Shown here piece after piece: positions 1 through 7,722 of a stretch of 12,514 nt of DNA; positions within the stretch are counted from its first letter, which is position 1, and each line of letters opens with the position of its first letter. A program made the position numbers and the translations under genes. The stretch is from CAYUBI01 sp964443005 (GTDB taxonomy: Bacteria; Margulisbacteria; Riflemargulisbacteria; GWF2-35-9; CAYUBI01). The notes below the pieces were generated by a model, which saw only the letters and a program-made list of their open reading frames with translations, made no database searches and was not told the origin of the DNA. Location: the NCBI GenBank assembly GCA_964443005.1, contig CAYUBI010000072.1, positions 1-12,514 on the forward strand. Direction: 5' to 3'.

Positions 1-1
1 T

Positions 2-346
2 GCGAATATTCCCTATACAATCAATATTCCTTTAGAAAAGTATTATCAAACGATTTTCTATATTGTTTTTACTTTGCTTGGTTTGCGCATTCAAGCAGAA
101 GTTGTTACCAATCAAGGCCGCATTGATGCAGTAATTGAGATTGCCAATACAGTCTATGTATTTGAGTTTAAGCTAGATGGAACAAAGGAAGCAGCGTTAG
201 CGCAAATTAAGAAAAATGACTATACTCAAAAGTATCAAGGTACTACACAAAAGATTATTTTAGTTGGCGTCGAATTTGACGCGGAAAAACGCACTATTGG
301 GCTGTGGGTAACGGAACCTCACACCCTTAGCACACTCTCATGTTAG
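2..346 (+). CDS. PD-(D/E)XK nuclease-domain protein, C-terminal fragment (AAA-ATPase/DUF1703-like)
   Basis: The frame is open from the window edge (reading A-N-I-P-Y-T-I-N-I-P) to the TAG at 344-346, so this is the C-terminal ~114 residues of a gene that starts outside the window. The visible part fits a PD-(D/E)XK nuclease fold. A helix rich in Y and I (EKYYQTIFYIVFTLLG) is followed by strands carrying G-R-I-D-A-V-I-E and then V-F-E-F-K-L, giving the D and ExK catalytic pattern. After that comes the conserved QIKKNDYTQKYQG helix and an I-I-L-V-G-V-E-F strand. This arrangement is typical of the C-terminal domain of the AAA-ATPase-like/DUF1703 family. Those proteins usually carry an N-terminal P-loop ATPase domain, which cannot be seen here. 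Their role is poorly known; some are multicopy in host-associated bacteria. The last ~10 residues (TEPHTLSTLSC) look like a non-conserved tail. Confidence 0.8.
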   Translation, partial: ANIPYTINIPLEKYYQTIFYIVFTLLGLRIQAEVVTNQGRIDAVIEIANTVYVFEFKLDGTKEAALAQIKKNDYTQKYQGTTQKIILVGVEFDAEKRTIGLWVTEPHTLSTLSC

Positions 347-378
347 GAGAAAGCGAGAACTATACATTCGACTTTTTT

Positions 379-1101
379 CTATCCCAAAAACTTGTATCCA
401 ACTCCACGAACTGTTTGAACAAACTCAATCTCTGTGTAAGACTCTAGTTTGGCTCGTAAACGCCGAATATGAACATCTACTACGCGGTCATCCCCATAAA
501 AATCCTGGCCCCAAACGTGATATAAAAGCTGCTCTCGTGAAAATACTTTTTTAGGATAATTTGCCATAGTATGCAATAAATCAAATTCCGTTTTCGTTAA
601 ATTAAGTGGACTGTTTTTAATTGAAACGCTATGTTGCTCCAGATTAATCATCAAATCCCCAAACTTTAACGCTAACGATTCACTAGCTTTTGTTAATTGA
701 GGCTGCAAGATCTCACTGCTTTCTGCAGATGGCTGAATACGACGCAAATGCGCTTTCACACGCGCCAACAATTCTCTAACACTAAACGGCTTGCATAAAT
801 AATCATCTGCCCCCATCTCAAGCGCCAGTACTTTGTCAAATTCATCGCCTTTAGCTGACACCATAATAATTGGAATGGTATTAGTCAAAGGATTATGCTT
901 AATCTGCTTACACACATCCAGCCCATCTAACTTTGGCAACATCCAATCTAACAAAATTAAATCCGGTCGCTGAGTTTTGACACACATTAATCCTGCTTCT
1001 CCATCCAAAGCAATAGTTGTAGTATACCCAGCTTGTTTCAGCTGATAATCCAATAATTCAGTAATATCTTTTTCATCTTCAACAATTAAAATATGCTTCA
1101 T
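379..1101 (-). CDS. phoB: PhoB/OmpR-family response regulator
   Basis: DNA-binding response regulator, 240 aa, the usual length for the OmpR/PhoB family. The receiver domain (about residues 1-120) shows the acidic pair in VEDE (D9, E10), phospho-acceptor D52 in LLDWMLP, the switch residue in MVSAK (S82) and K104 in CKPF. A linker of about 20 residues leads to a winged-helix effector domain (about 145-240) with LTKTEFDLLHTM and the recognition helix RVVDVHIRRLRAKL, ending in the typical VRGVGYKF hairpin. I chose the ATG at 1101 rather than the TTG at 1104; AAAGGAG at 1112-1118 lies 10 nt upstream and overlaps the stop region of the kinase gene. It follows its kinase by about 15 nt, so the two are co-transcribed. 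The family assignment is firm. A role in phosphate starvation is inferred from the kinase partner; no pst or phoU gene is visible nearby. Confidence 0.93.
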   Translation of the reverse strand: MKHILIVEDEKDITELLDYQLKQAGYTTTIALDGEAGLMCVKTQRPDLILLDWMLPKLDGLDVCKQIKHNPLTNTIPIIMVSAKGDEFDKVLALEMGADDYLCKPFSVRELLARVKAHLRRIQPSAESSEILQPQLTKASESLALKFGDLMINLEQHSVSIKNSPLNLTKTEFDLLHTMANYPKKVFSREQLLYHVWGQDFYGDDRVVDVHIRRLRAKLESYTEIEFVQTVRGVGYKFLG

Positions 1102-1116
1102 CAACCCTCAACTCCT

Positions 1117-2520
1117 TTAACCTAAAGGCACACGAAAAAAGAATAATGCCCCATGCCCCAATTTGCTTTCTACACCAACAGTACCATCATATTTTTCAAT
1201 CACATTCTTCACAATCGCAAGCCCCAATCCTGTGCCACCTGTCTCGCGTGAGCGGTTTTTATCCGGTCGGTAAAACCGTTCAAATAGCCGTAGCAAATGG
1301 TTTTTAGCAATGCCAGGCCCCTGATCCTGCACGTGAAAAACACCCTCATTATTCATCCTTTTTAACGTAATTGTAATTGGACCCTCAGGTGCATAACGAA
1401 GCGCATTATCAATATAATTTAAAAATGCCGAATACAGTTCATCATAATTAGCATTCATCTTTATAGCAATAGTCGTAATATTCAATTTAATTCGCGGATT
1501 ATCTCGTAAATTAAGATTCGTGATAACAGTTTCAAGTACGTCATTTAACACAACAAGCTCCGGCTCATTAGCCTGGCTTTCAATACTTGCCAAATTCAAA
1601 ATATCATTGATCAACACATTCAGGCGTTGAGTATTATCTTTAATAATTTTCAAAAACCGTTCATTGTATTGTGGATCATGAATAGCGCCAGTCTCCAGTG
1701 TTTCAATAAAGCCCATAATCGAAGTCAACGGAGTTTTCAGTTCATGCGATACATTCGCAATAAACTCTTTACGCATGTTTTCCAACTTTTTGATTGCATC
1801 AAAATTGGCCCGAAGCTCATAAATCAAAGCATCAAAGGACGCAGCTAAGGCAACAACCTCGTTTTTTACGTGAACAGCACGATGAGGCATGTGCTGTTCA
1901 TTAGAAAATCGTTCAATAGAATCAAGCAAGTTTTTTAAAGGCAACGTGCTGCGCCGTGCAATCATTAAAACAATCACAAAAATAACAATCGATAAAGTAA
2001 CGTAAACAGCAGTTAATCGAATTAAACTGTGACGTACATGCTGATTAATACTTTCTAACGAAATCGCAGTACGAATCACAAAAGAAGGGTACCGCGTTGC
2101 CACATAAGCCAAATTCTGGTGCGATGTATGACTATATCGCACACTAATTCCAATTCCCGACTTAATAGCCTGCAAAAACTCAACCCGAGTTTTATGATTC
2201 TCCATACTACCTATATCAGATTTAGAGTCGTAAGCCACACGACCGTCCATTTCAATAAGCGTAATACGAATATCAAAATGACGAGCGTAATCTGCCAAAA
2301 ATGCACGATTCAAGAGTTCAACATAAGGCAACAAATAACGATTATGTTGTTCTAAAATCTCGCTATTTTTGGACAAATACGATCGTTGAATGCCAGTTTG
2401 AATCAAATAAAAAGACGTGATAAATAAAACAATTAATAATGCAGTCATCAAAATAAAAAACTTCTGAAACAAATTCAGGTCATTAGTCCATTTTTTAAAA
2501 ATTATACGAAAGATTATCAT
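1117..2520 (-). CDS. phoR: PhoR-like sensor histidine kinase
   Basis: Membrane sensor kinase, 467 aa from the ATG at 2520. Order of parts: TM1 (about 22-40, FFILMTALLIVLFITSFYL), an extracytoplasmic sensor region (about 41-165), TM2 (about 167-188), HAMP (about 188-243), DHp with the H-box SHELKTP (H259), then HATPase_c with N-box NYIDNA (N372), G1 DQGPGI (399-404), F-box FERFYR and G2 GGTGLGLAI (428-436). All kinase boxes are intact. The sensor region has the YDS...MENHKTR.EFLQAI..G.G.S.RYS.T pattern seen in Bacillus-type PhoR proteins, which supports a PhoR-like identity, but the ligand is not shown by the sequence. No Shine-Dalgarno precedes the ATG at 2520. The frame also stays open to a TTG at 2541, and an internal ATG at 2448 would start inside TM1. 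The start is therefore the weakest part of the call. Confidence 0.9.
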   Translation of the reverse strand: MIIFRIIFKKWTNDLNLFQKFFILMTALLIVLFITSFYLIQTGIQRSYLSKNSEILEQHNRYLLPYVELLNRAFLADYARHFDIRITLIEMDGRVAYDSKSDIGSMENHKTRVEFLQAIKSGIGISVRYSHTSHQNLAYVATRYPSFVIRTAISLESINQHVRHSLIRLTAVYVTLSIVIFVIVLMIARRSTLPLKNLLDSIERFSNEQHMPHRAVHVKNEVVALAASFDALIYELRANFDAIKKLENMRKEFIANVSHELKTPLTSIMGFIETLETGAIHDPQYNERFLKIIKDNTQRLNVLINDILNLASIESQANEPELVVLNDVLETVITNLNLRDNPRIKLNITTIAIKMNANYDELYSAFLNYIDNALRYAPEGPITITLKRMNNEGVFHVQDQGPGIAKNHLLRLFERFYRPDKNRSRETGGTGLGLAIVKNVIEKYDGTVGVESKLGHGALFFFRVPLG

Positions 2521-2529
2521 AATAGCCAA
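2501..2529 (-). promoter_or_regulatory. Putative sigma70-type promoter at the phoR 5' end
   Basis: On the minus strand TTGGCT (2529-2524) and a perfect TATAAT (2506-2501) are separated by 17 nt. If used, transcription would begin near 2494, downstream of the assigned ATG at 2520, which would favour the internal ATG at 2448. A competing candidate just upstream is an extended -10, TG-G-TATGAT (2538-2530), with TTGAAA (2560-2555) at a long 19-nt spacing. That one would give an mRNA with almost no leader before the ATG at 2520. The two cannot be told apart by eye. Confidence 0.4.
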
Positions 2530-2617
2530 ATCATACCACAAAATAGCAACTTTTTTTCAATGTTTAATTTCTCCAAAACATGGGCATGCTTTTAATATCA
2601 AAGGAGGTTTTATCTGT

Positions 2618-2716
2618 ATGAGCCAAAAGAAAAAAATGAAAAAAATTAATCGTCGCTTGATCCGTGAATCGCGCCGCGAAACAAAATCATCTATTCATGA
2701 AACATCTGTGATGTAA
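2618..2716 (+). CDS. Very small basic protein (32 aa), unknown function
   Basis: I do not recognise this gene. It encodes 32 residues (MSQKKKMKKINRRLIRESRR, then ETKSSIHETSVM) with 11 K/R against 3 E, so a strongly positive charge concentrated in the first 23 residues. Support for it being real: a near-perfect AAGGAGG at 2601-2607 placed 10 nt before the ATG; a strand opposite to both flanking genes in a gap that otherwise has no gene; and a strong hairpin starting 18 nt after its TAA. The composition resembles small ribosome-associated or nucleic-acid-binding peptides, but no specific family motif is visible (for example, it does not look like bTHX or bL36). A spurious match to the Shine-Dalgarno cannot be fully excluded. 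No convincing promoter was found in 2541-2600. Confidence 0.6.
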   Translation: MSQKKKMKKINRRLIRESRRETKSSIHETSVM

Positions 2717-2733
2717 GAATGATGTAGGATGAT

Positions 2734-2762
2734 GGGTGATTAGCAATCATTTCTAATCACCC
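2734..2762. terminator. Hairpin between converging genes, probable bidirectional terminator
   Basis: GGGTGATTAG (2734-2743) pairs perfectly with CTAATCACCC (2753-2762) across a 9-nt loop. It sits between the stop of the small plus-strand ORF (2716) and the stop of the minus-strand isomerase gene (2772). On the plus strand it is followed by a moderately T-rich stretch (TTATTTTGTTA from 2772); on the minus strand the T-tract is poor. It is therefore a better intrinsic terminator for the small ORF than for the operon, though it could serve as a 3' stabilising stem for the latter. Confidence 0.65.
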
Positions 2763-2771
2763 CAACATTGC

Positions 2772-4352
2772 TTATTTTGTTACCTTTTTACCTGTTTTTA
2801 CTGGACCTACATTAGCTGTAACTAATGGAGAAAACGCATCAACATTTCCCAATGCGCTCGTTTTTTGTTGCGCTAATTTTTCCTGCTGCGCTTTAATATC
2901 ATCCATTTTCTTCGTAAGCATCTTAGCTTCTGCTACCATTTTATGCTCAGTATAATAGCCTTCCAATAACTGATATACATACATATTATCATTATTTACG
3001 TGTGCAATATCTTCTACTTTTTTTAAGGAGGCCATAGCTTTAGGTAGTTCCTTTTTCTTAATATAAAAATCAGCCAAAGCAAAATGAAAGGAAGGATGTT
3101 GATAACGGGGATTCAATTCTTCCTTAATCAGCCCTTTTTGATATTCTTTTTCCGCACTAGTAAAATCATCTTGCACTTGATAAATCTGTGCAATCATCAT
3201 ATTACGCATAGGATCTTGCGGAAACTGCGATGCCAGCGATTCATAAATGGTCATGGCTTCTGCGTATTTCCCTTGACTTTTAAATGAAAAAGCCTTGAGT
3301 TCTTTATCTTGATAATCAATCTTTACATTCGCGAAAATGGGTTTCATCCATTGACGCAAAACTTTATCTTGCTTGTCCTTTAATAAGGCATTTCGAATTT
3401 GCTCATCTGTAACATCTTTGGGGCGTTCTTTCGTTTTCGCATCTACAACATAAATAATATGAAAACCATATACAGTTTGAATCGGACCGCCTATTTCAGC
3501 TTTATCCATAGAAAATGCCATATCTTCAAACTCAGAGGGCATTTGACCATACGTGACCCAACCTAAATCCCCACCACTAGTTGCTGTTGCATTATCCTGA
3601 GAATACTGTTTGGCATAATCACCAAACTTTTTCGGCATTGCAAGCACTTTTTCATAAACATTATTGGCTTTGCGTAAAGTTTCATCACGCAACCGCTTGT
3701 TGTCAACATTAATTGCTTGAATATCCTCTGTAACCAAACCTGAAGCAGGAATCTTAATCAAAATATGACTAACTTTAATTTCTTTGAAAGCTTTGCCCAT
3801 ATCCTTATCTTCCACTTTAACCCCACCAATAATTGAACCAATCAATTTAGACACCATCATTTCTTCCCGTTGATCATGAAGAAATTGATTGTACACAATA
3901 CCGTTTTGTTTAAGAATTCCTTTTAATTCTTGTTTACTTTTCAATTTATACGTACTTAATATTTGATTAATGCGCTGTGTCATTTCGCCACCAGCAACTG
4001 TAATTTTTTGTTTTTTAGATTCAGCTAAAAGAAGCTGAAATTGAAGAAGCTGCTGAAACACATTATATTTTAGTCGTTCAATCATATTCGGATCTAAATA
4101 CGGACGCTGCTGTTCTGGAATCCCCATATATGCTTGATAAACACGCCGATTAAAAGCCATAGGGTCAACAGCACTTCCATTTATTAAAGCAATTTCCGAA
4201 GCTCCCTGCTGCTGAGTTTGTGTTCGTGGAATTTTATACTTAGCACTAATAAAAAAGGTAGACATCAACCCAAAAATAACAATAGACCCTGCAAATAAAA
4301 CAACAATTGTTAACGCGATATGAGCTGAATGTTTCCGTATAAAACCAAGCAT
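2772..4352 (-). CDS. Membrane-anchored SurA/PpiD-like peptidyl-prolyl isomerase with C-terminal TPR-like repeats
   Basis: Predicted extracytoplasmic foldase, 526 aa. Residues 1-11 are basic, followed by one hydrophobic segment (about 12-35) without an obvious cleavage or lipobox site, so it is probably an N-terminal anchor. Residues 55-175 form a SurA-N-like helical chaperone domain (INGSAVDPMAFNRRV...). A parvulin rotamase domain spans about 193-305, with the hallmarks KVSHILIK, YSQDNATATSGGDLGWVTYGQM, FEDMAFSM and VYGFHIIYV. Residues about 350-490 are helical with TPR-like spacing (GKYAEAMTIYESLASQFPQD, then DFTSAEKEYQKGL, then KELPKAMASLKKVEDIA), ending in a K/Q-rich tail. The TPR extension is not part of standard PpiD, SurA or PrsA. 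The gene lies 12 nt downstream of ftsX, preceded by AAAGGAT, and is the last gene of the operon. Parvulin identity is firm; client proteins and any link to FtsEX are inference. Confidence 0.9.
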   Translation of the reverse strand: MLGFIRKHSAHIALTIVVLFAGSIVIFGLMSTFFISAKYKIPRTQTQQQGASEIALINGSAVDPMAFNRRVYQAYMGIPEQQRPYLDPNMIERLKYNVFQQLLQFQLLLAESKKQKITVAGGEMTQRINQILSTYKLKSKQELKGILKQNGIVYNQFLHDQREEMMVSKLIGSIIGGVKVEDKDMGKAFKEIKVSHILIKIPASGLVTEDIQAINVDNKRLRDETLRKANNVYEKVLAMPKKFGDYAKQYSQDNATATSGGDLGWVTYGQMPSEFEDMAFSMDKAEIGGPIQTVYGFHIIYVVDAKTKERPKDVTDEQIRNALLKDKQDKVLRQWMKPIFANVKIDYQDKELKAFSFKSQGKYAEAMTIYESLASQFPQDPMRNMMIAQIYQVQDDFTSAEKEYQKGLIKEELNPRYQHPSFHFALADFYIKKKELPKAMASLKKVEDIAHVNNDNMYVYQLLEGYYTEHKMVAEAKMLTKKMDDIKAQQEKLAQQKTSALGNVDAFSPLVTANVGPVKTGKKVTK

Positions 4353-4364
4353 GGTAGATCCTTT

Positions 4365-5261
4365 CTAAAGTTTAGATAGCTGTTTGAGTAATTTCGAAAT
4401 GGACATATATCCACCTAATAATCCCAAGACAACCCCACATATTATAATCGAAAGGTAAATAAAAAGTAAGGCTACTCCTTGCGTTACCAATGGGAAAAAT
4501 GGAAAGATACTATTTATCTTTAAGGTTGCCAAAAGATAACTAAACTTTAAAAACATTACAGCTAACAAGGCACCTAATAATCCCATAAAAACACCTTCCA
4601 AAATAAATGGCCATTTAATAAATCGATTCGTAGCACCTACCAGTTTCATAATTGAAATTTCATTTTTTCGAGCCAAAACTGTTAAACGAATTGTATTTAC
4701 AATAATTAAAAGCGTTGCAATAGATAAAAGCGATACCAATAACATGCCACACAAATGCACTAAATTTATAAAATTCTTTAGTTTATCAGCAAATTCTTTG
4801 CCATAATAGATTTCTTCAATACCACCCAAAGAAGACACGCGGTCAACAATACTCGGAATATTATCAACTTTATCAATCCGTATTTGATACGAATTCGGCA
4901 AGGGATTGGTCCGAACAAATGAAAATATATCATGTTGTCCAATGAATTTCTTTTGAAATTCAATCCATGCCTGGTCTTTAGGAATAAACCGTAAAGAAAT
5001 CACTCCAGAAATTTCTTTAATTCGAATACCCATTTCCTGAATATCTTTATCACTTAATTGATCTTGAAGATAAATCATGATTTCAAGTTTAGACTGAATA
5101 TTTTGAGTCATTTCATGAAAATTAACGATCACCAATAAAAATCCACCCAATACCAACAGGGAAATCATAATTGTCATTGTTGTGATAAAGGACATCAAGC
5201 CGCCACGTTGAATACCCAAAAACGCTTCTCGAAACATAAAGCTTAAAAACCTATAATTCAT
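4365..5261 (-). CDS. ftsX: Cell-division permease FtsX
   Basis: Integral membrane subunit of the FtsEX complex, which at the division site controls cell-wall hydrolases. It has 298 aa when started at the ATG at 5261 (MNYRFLSFMFREAFLGIQRG), matching the usual FtsX N-terminus; a GTG at 5273 would add four residues. Topology fits the family: TM1 about 24-46, an extracytoplasmic loop about 47-165 (FtsX-ECD, with YLQDQLSDKDIQEMG and FIPKDQAWIEFQ), then three further TMs about 170-192, 220-242 and 262-284. The cytoplasmic loop RKNEISIMKLVGATNRFIKWPF is the most conserved FtsX/MacB signature. It overlaps the 3' end of ftsE by 11 nt, as is usual for this pair. Confidence 0.95.
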   Translation of the reverse strand: MNYRFLSFMFREAFLGIQRGGLMSFITTMTIMISLLVLGGFLLVIVNFHEMTQNIQSKLEIMIYLQDQLSDKDIQEMGIRIKEISGVISLRFIPKDQAWIEFQKKFIGQHDIFSFVRTNPLPNSYQIRIDKVDNIPSIVDRVSSLGGIEEIYYGKEFADKLKNFINLVHLCGMLLVSLLSIATLLIIVNTIRLTVLARKNEISIMKLVGATNRFIKWPFILEGVFMGLLGALLAVMFLKFSYLLATLKINSIFPFFPLVTQGVALLFIYLSIIICGVVLGLLGGYMSISKLLKQLSKL

Positions 5262-5934
5262 AACTGTAAGCACCTAATTGTTGATCTCGGGTAATACGTC
5301 CGTTTTCAAGAGCAACAACACGTCTGCGCATTTGATCAACAATATGCTTGTCATGCGTTGAAACCACAACTGTTGTATTTTGTTTATTAATTTTTACTAA
5401 TAATTCCATAATTTCCCACGATGTATCTGGATCAAGATCTCCAGTAGGCTCATCAGCCAAAAGAATTGGAGGATGATTAACAATTGCACGTGCAATCGAC
5501 ACTTTTTGTTGTTCTCCACCTGAAAGCTGATTTGGAAAAAACAATAATTTCCTAGACAATCCAACCAGCTCAACAACTCGTTCTGTTTTTTCTTTAACTG
5601 TTCGTTTTTTTTCACCATGAACCAGCAAAGGAAACGCCACATTTTCAAACACAGTACGCTTAGAAAAAAGTTTATAGTCTTGAAAAATAACACCCAAATT
5701 TCGACGCAATTTAGCAACCTGAAGATCGCTAAAATTACGAATATTTACTTTATCAATATAAATATTACCTTGGGAAGGCACTTCTTCACGTAAAATTAAT
5801 CGAATAATGGTAGATTTCCCAGACCCACTGGGTCCCACAAGAAAAACAAATTCATTAGGACTAATATGAAGATTTACTTTATATAGTGCCTCGAACCTGC
5901 CATATAAATGCGTAACATTATGAAGTTTAATCAT
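5251..5934 (-). CDS. ftsE: Cell-division ATP-binding protein FtsE
   Basis: ABC ATPase partner of FtsX, 227 aa, a typical length. Walker A GPSGSGKST at 34-42, Q-loop Q85 (VIFQDYKLF), signature LSGGEQQ at 137-143, Walker B ILLADEP at 157-163, D-loop GDLDPDT and H-loop H194 (STHDKHI) are all present. The FtsE-type features R-T-V-F-E-N-V-A-F-P and LRRNLGVIFQD also match. The ATG overlaps the stop of the transketolase C gene as ATGA, and no Shine-Dalgarno is visible, so translation probably depends on coupling. The complex is expected at the inner face of the cytoplasmic membrane. Its position behind metabolic genes rather than next to division genes is notable. Confidence 0.96.
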   Translation of the reverse strand: MIKLHNVTHLYGRFEALYKVNLHISPNEFVFLVGPSGSGKSTIIRLILREEVPSQGNIYIDKVNIRNFSDLQVAKLRRNLGVIFQDYKLFSKRTVFENVAFPLLVHGEKKRTVKEKTERVVELVGLSRKLLFFPNQLSGGEQQKVSIARAIVNHPPILLADEPTGDLDPDTSWEIMELLVKINKQNTTVVVSTHDKHIVDQMRRRVVALENGRITRDQQLGAYSYEL

Positions 5935-6893
5935 CCAGTTAAATCGTGTTTTTGTTGAGAACGAACCAGACCTCTGGCTGCAATTGCAACATCTGCTGGC
6001 GTTAATTTGAACTTCTTAATCAAATCCTCAGGAACTCCGCTAACGCCAAACTCATCACGTGTGCCTATCATCACTAGTTTTACTGGATACGTGCTAATTA
6101 AACATTCAGCAATTGCGCTACCCAGCCCTCCGAAAATTGAATGCTCTTCTGCAGTTAAAACACAGCCACATTTTTTAGCTGAATCAATAATCGTTATTGC
6201 ATCCAACGGTTTAATACTTGATACATTAATAACTTCAGCAGAAATACCTTCTGCAGCCAGTTCAATGGCTGCCTCTAATGCAGCAGCAACCATAATTCCA
6301 CACGCACAAATCGTAATATCCTTACCTTTGCGTAGCACATCAGATTTTCCAGGTTGAAAATCAATTGGATCTTTTGAATATACAACTGGTGTTGACGATC
6401 GACTCATGCGAATATAACATGGCCCCTTAATATCAACTAATTTTTTAATAATCGCAGCAGCCTCCAACGCATCTGCAGGCACAAACACCTTCATGCGAGG
6501 AATAATTCGCATTAACGCAATATCTTCAAGTGCTTGATGCGACGATCCATCTTCGCCAACAGTAATGCCAGCATGCGTTGCAGCAATACGAACATTCAAA
6601 TTTGCAGCAGCAATAGAATTCCGAATTTGCTCCCATGCACGTCCAGTAGCAAACATAGCAAAAGAGGAAGCAAAAACAACCTGACCTCCTAATGCCAAAC
6701 CAGCTGCAACACCCATTAAGTTTTGTTCAGCAATACCTACATTAAAAAACCGATGAGGAAAAGCATTTGCAAACAAAGATGTTCGCGTAGAACACGATAA
6801 GTCAGCGTCCATAACAACTACATTCGGATGACTCGCCCCTAATTCAACTAATGCTTTGCCATAAGCATCACGCATTGCAGCCATTTCAGTCAT
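5931..6893 (-). CDS. Transketolase, C-terminal subunit (split form)
   Basis: Second half of a two-gene transketolase, 320 aa. It contains the pyrimidine-binding (transket_pyr) domain, about 5-170, with the catalytic glutamate in NVGIAEQNLMG (E56), the ring-binding segment SSFAMFATGRAWEQIRN, and GITVGEDGSSHQALEDIA including H119. The transketolase C domain follows, about 185-310, ending at VPEDLIKKFKLTPADVA. With the upstream subunit it transfers two-carbon ketol units in the non-oxidative pentose phosphate pathway using thiamine diphosphate. AAGGAG lies just upstream of the ATG and overlaps the stop of the N-terminal subunit gene; the gap is 13 nt. A dehydrogenase E1-beta or DXP synthase is less likely, given the paired N subunit and the C-domain sequence. 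Confidence 0.94.
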   Translation of the reverse strand: MTEMAAMRDAYGKALVELGASHPNVVVMDADLSCSTRTSLFANAFPHRFFNVGIAEQNLMGVAAGLALGGQVVFASSFAMFATGRAWEQIRNSIAAANLNVRIAATHAGITVGEDGSSHQALEDIALMRIIPRMKVFVPADALEAAAIIKKLVDIKGPCYIRMSRSSTPVVYSKDPIDFQPGKSDVLRKGKDITICACGIMVAAALEAAIELAAEGISAEVINVSSIKPLDAITIIDSAKKCGCVLTAEEHSIFGGLGSAIAECLISTYPVKLVMIGTRDEFGVSGVPEDLIKKFKLTPADVAIAARGLVRSQQKHDLTG

Positions 6894-6906
6894 AAATCAT
6901 TTCTCC

Positions 6907-7722
6907 TTATTTTAACTCATCTAATGCCAAAAGCAATTCATCTTGACTCGGTGCTACGCCGTGATACTTATTTTTACGTTCCATAAAGGAAACACCTTTT
7001 CCTTTGACAGTTTTTGCAATAATCATAACTGGACCTGTTTGTTCAGCACGACAATCCATTAACGTAGTTAAAATATCGCGAATATTATGACCGTCAATTA
7101 CACTAACTTTCCATCCAAAAGCTTCCCATTTTTGAGCAAGATCACCTAAATTCATAACGTCATTCGTACAACCATCAATCTGAAATTCGTTTCTGTCAAC
7201 AATCCCAATCAAATTTCCCAATTTAAAATGAGCTGCTGCCATTGCACCTTCCCAAACCTGCCCTTCTTGCATTTCGCCATCCCCCATTAACACAACTACT
7301 TTGCCTGGGGCTTTATTTAATCGTTGAGACAAAGCTGCACCTATTGCAATAGAAAGCCCCTGTCCCAACGAACCTGTTGACATTTCAATGCCAGGAACTG
7401 AACCTTTAACCGGATGTCCTTGAAGAATCCCGTGCGCTTGACGTAAAAAATTAAGATGTTTTTTATCAAAAAAATTCTTTTCAGCTAAAACAGCATACAA
7501 GGCTGGTGCGCCATGCCCTTTAGCTAAAATAAAAATATCACGATCTATATCTATGGGATTTTTAGCATCAATATTTAACCATTCAAAATAAAGAACAGTC
7601 AGTAAATCAGTCATAGACAACGAGCCACCTGGATGTCCAGACTTGGATGTAGCTAACATCGTCAAAATAATTTTACGAATATCATTAGCTTTTCGTGTAA
7701 GATTATGAATTTTAGTGTCCAT
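6907..7722 (-). CDS. Transketolase, N-terminal subunit (split form)
   Basis: First half of the split transketolase, 271 aa. It is the thiamine-diphosphate-binding domain, with the motif GDGEMQEGQVWEGAM...VDRNEFQ (G147-D-G to N178; most relatives have DNN where this has DRN). Conserved substrate and cofactor residues include H30 (SKSGHPGGSLS), H70 (AKGHGAPALY), STGSLGQGL at 115-123 and KTVKGKGVSFME. Separate N and C genes are known from archaea, Firmicutes and several candidate phyla, so this is not a frameshift of a long transketolase. The start overlaps the end of rseP by 11 nt. AAGGATGG lies about 7 nt before the ATG. Confidence 0.94.
   Translation of the reverse strand: MDTKIHNLTRKANDIRKIILTMLATSKSGHPGGSLSMTDLLTVLYFEWLNIDAKNPIDIDRDIFILAKGHGAPALYAVLAEKNFFDKKHLNFLRQAHGILQGHPVKGSVPGIEMSTGSLGQGLSIAIGAALSQRLNKAPGKVVVLMGDGEMQEGQVWEGAMAAAHFKLGNLIGIVDRNEFQIDGCTNDVMNLGDLAQKWEAFGWKVSVIDGHNIRDILTTLMDCRAEQTGPVMIIAKTVKGKGVSFMERKNKYHGVAPSQDELLLALDELK

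Noticed and set aside
347..378. T-run (CTTTTTT) between the converging nuclease-domain gene and phoB as an intrinsic terminator
   Set aside because: No stem of useful length precedes the T-run on either strand; only short imperfect pairings were found.
6007..6357. 116-aa open frame on the plus strand inside the transketolase C gene
   Set aside because: It lies wholly antisense to a well-supported gene, has no ribosome-binding site or family-like sequence, and reads as a shadow frame.
5931..7722. Split transketolase as a frameshifted single gene
   Set aside because: The C gene has its own start and Shine-Dalgarno, both halves are complete at their domain borders, and separate N and C subunits are a known arrangement.
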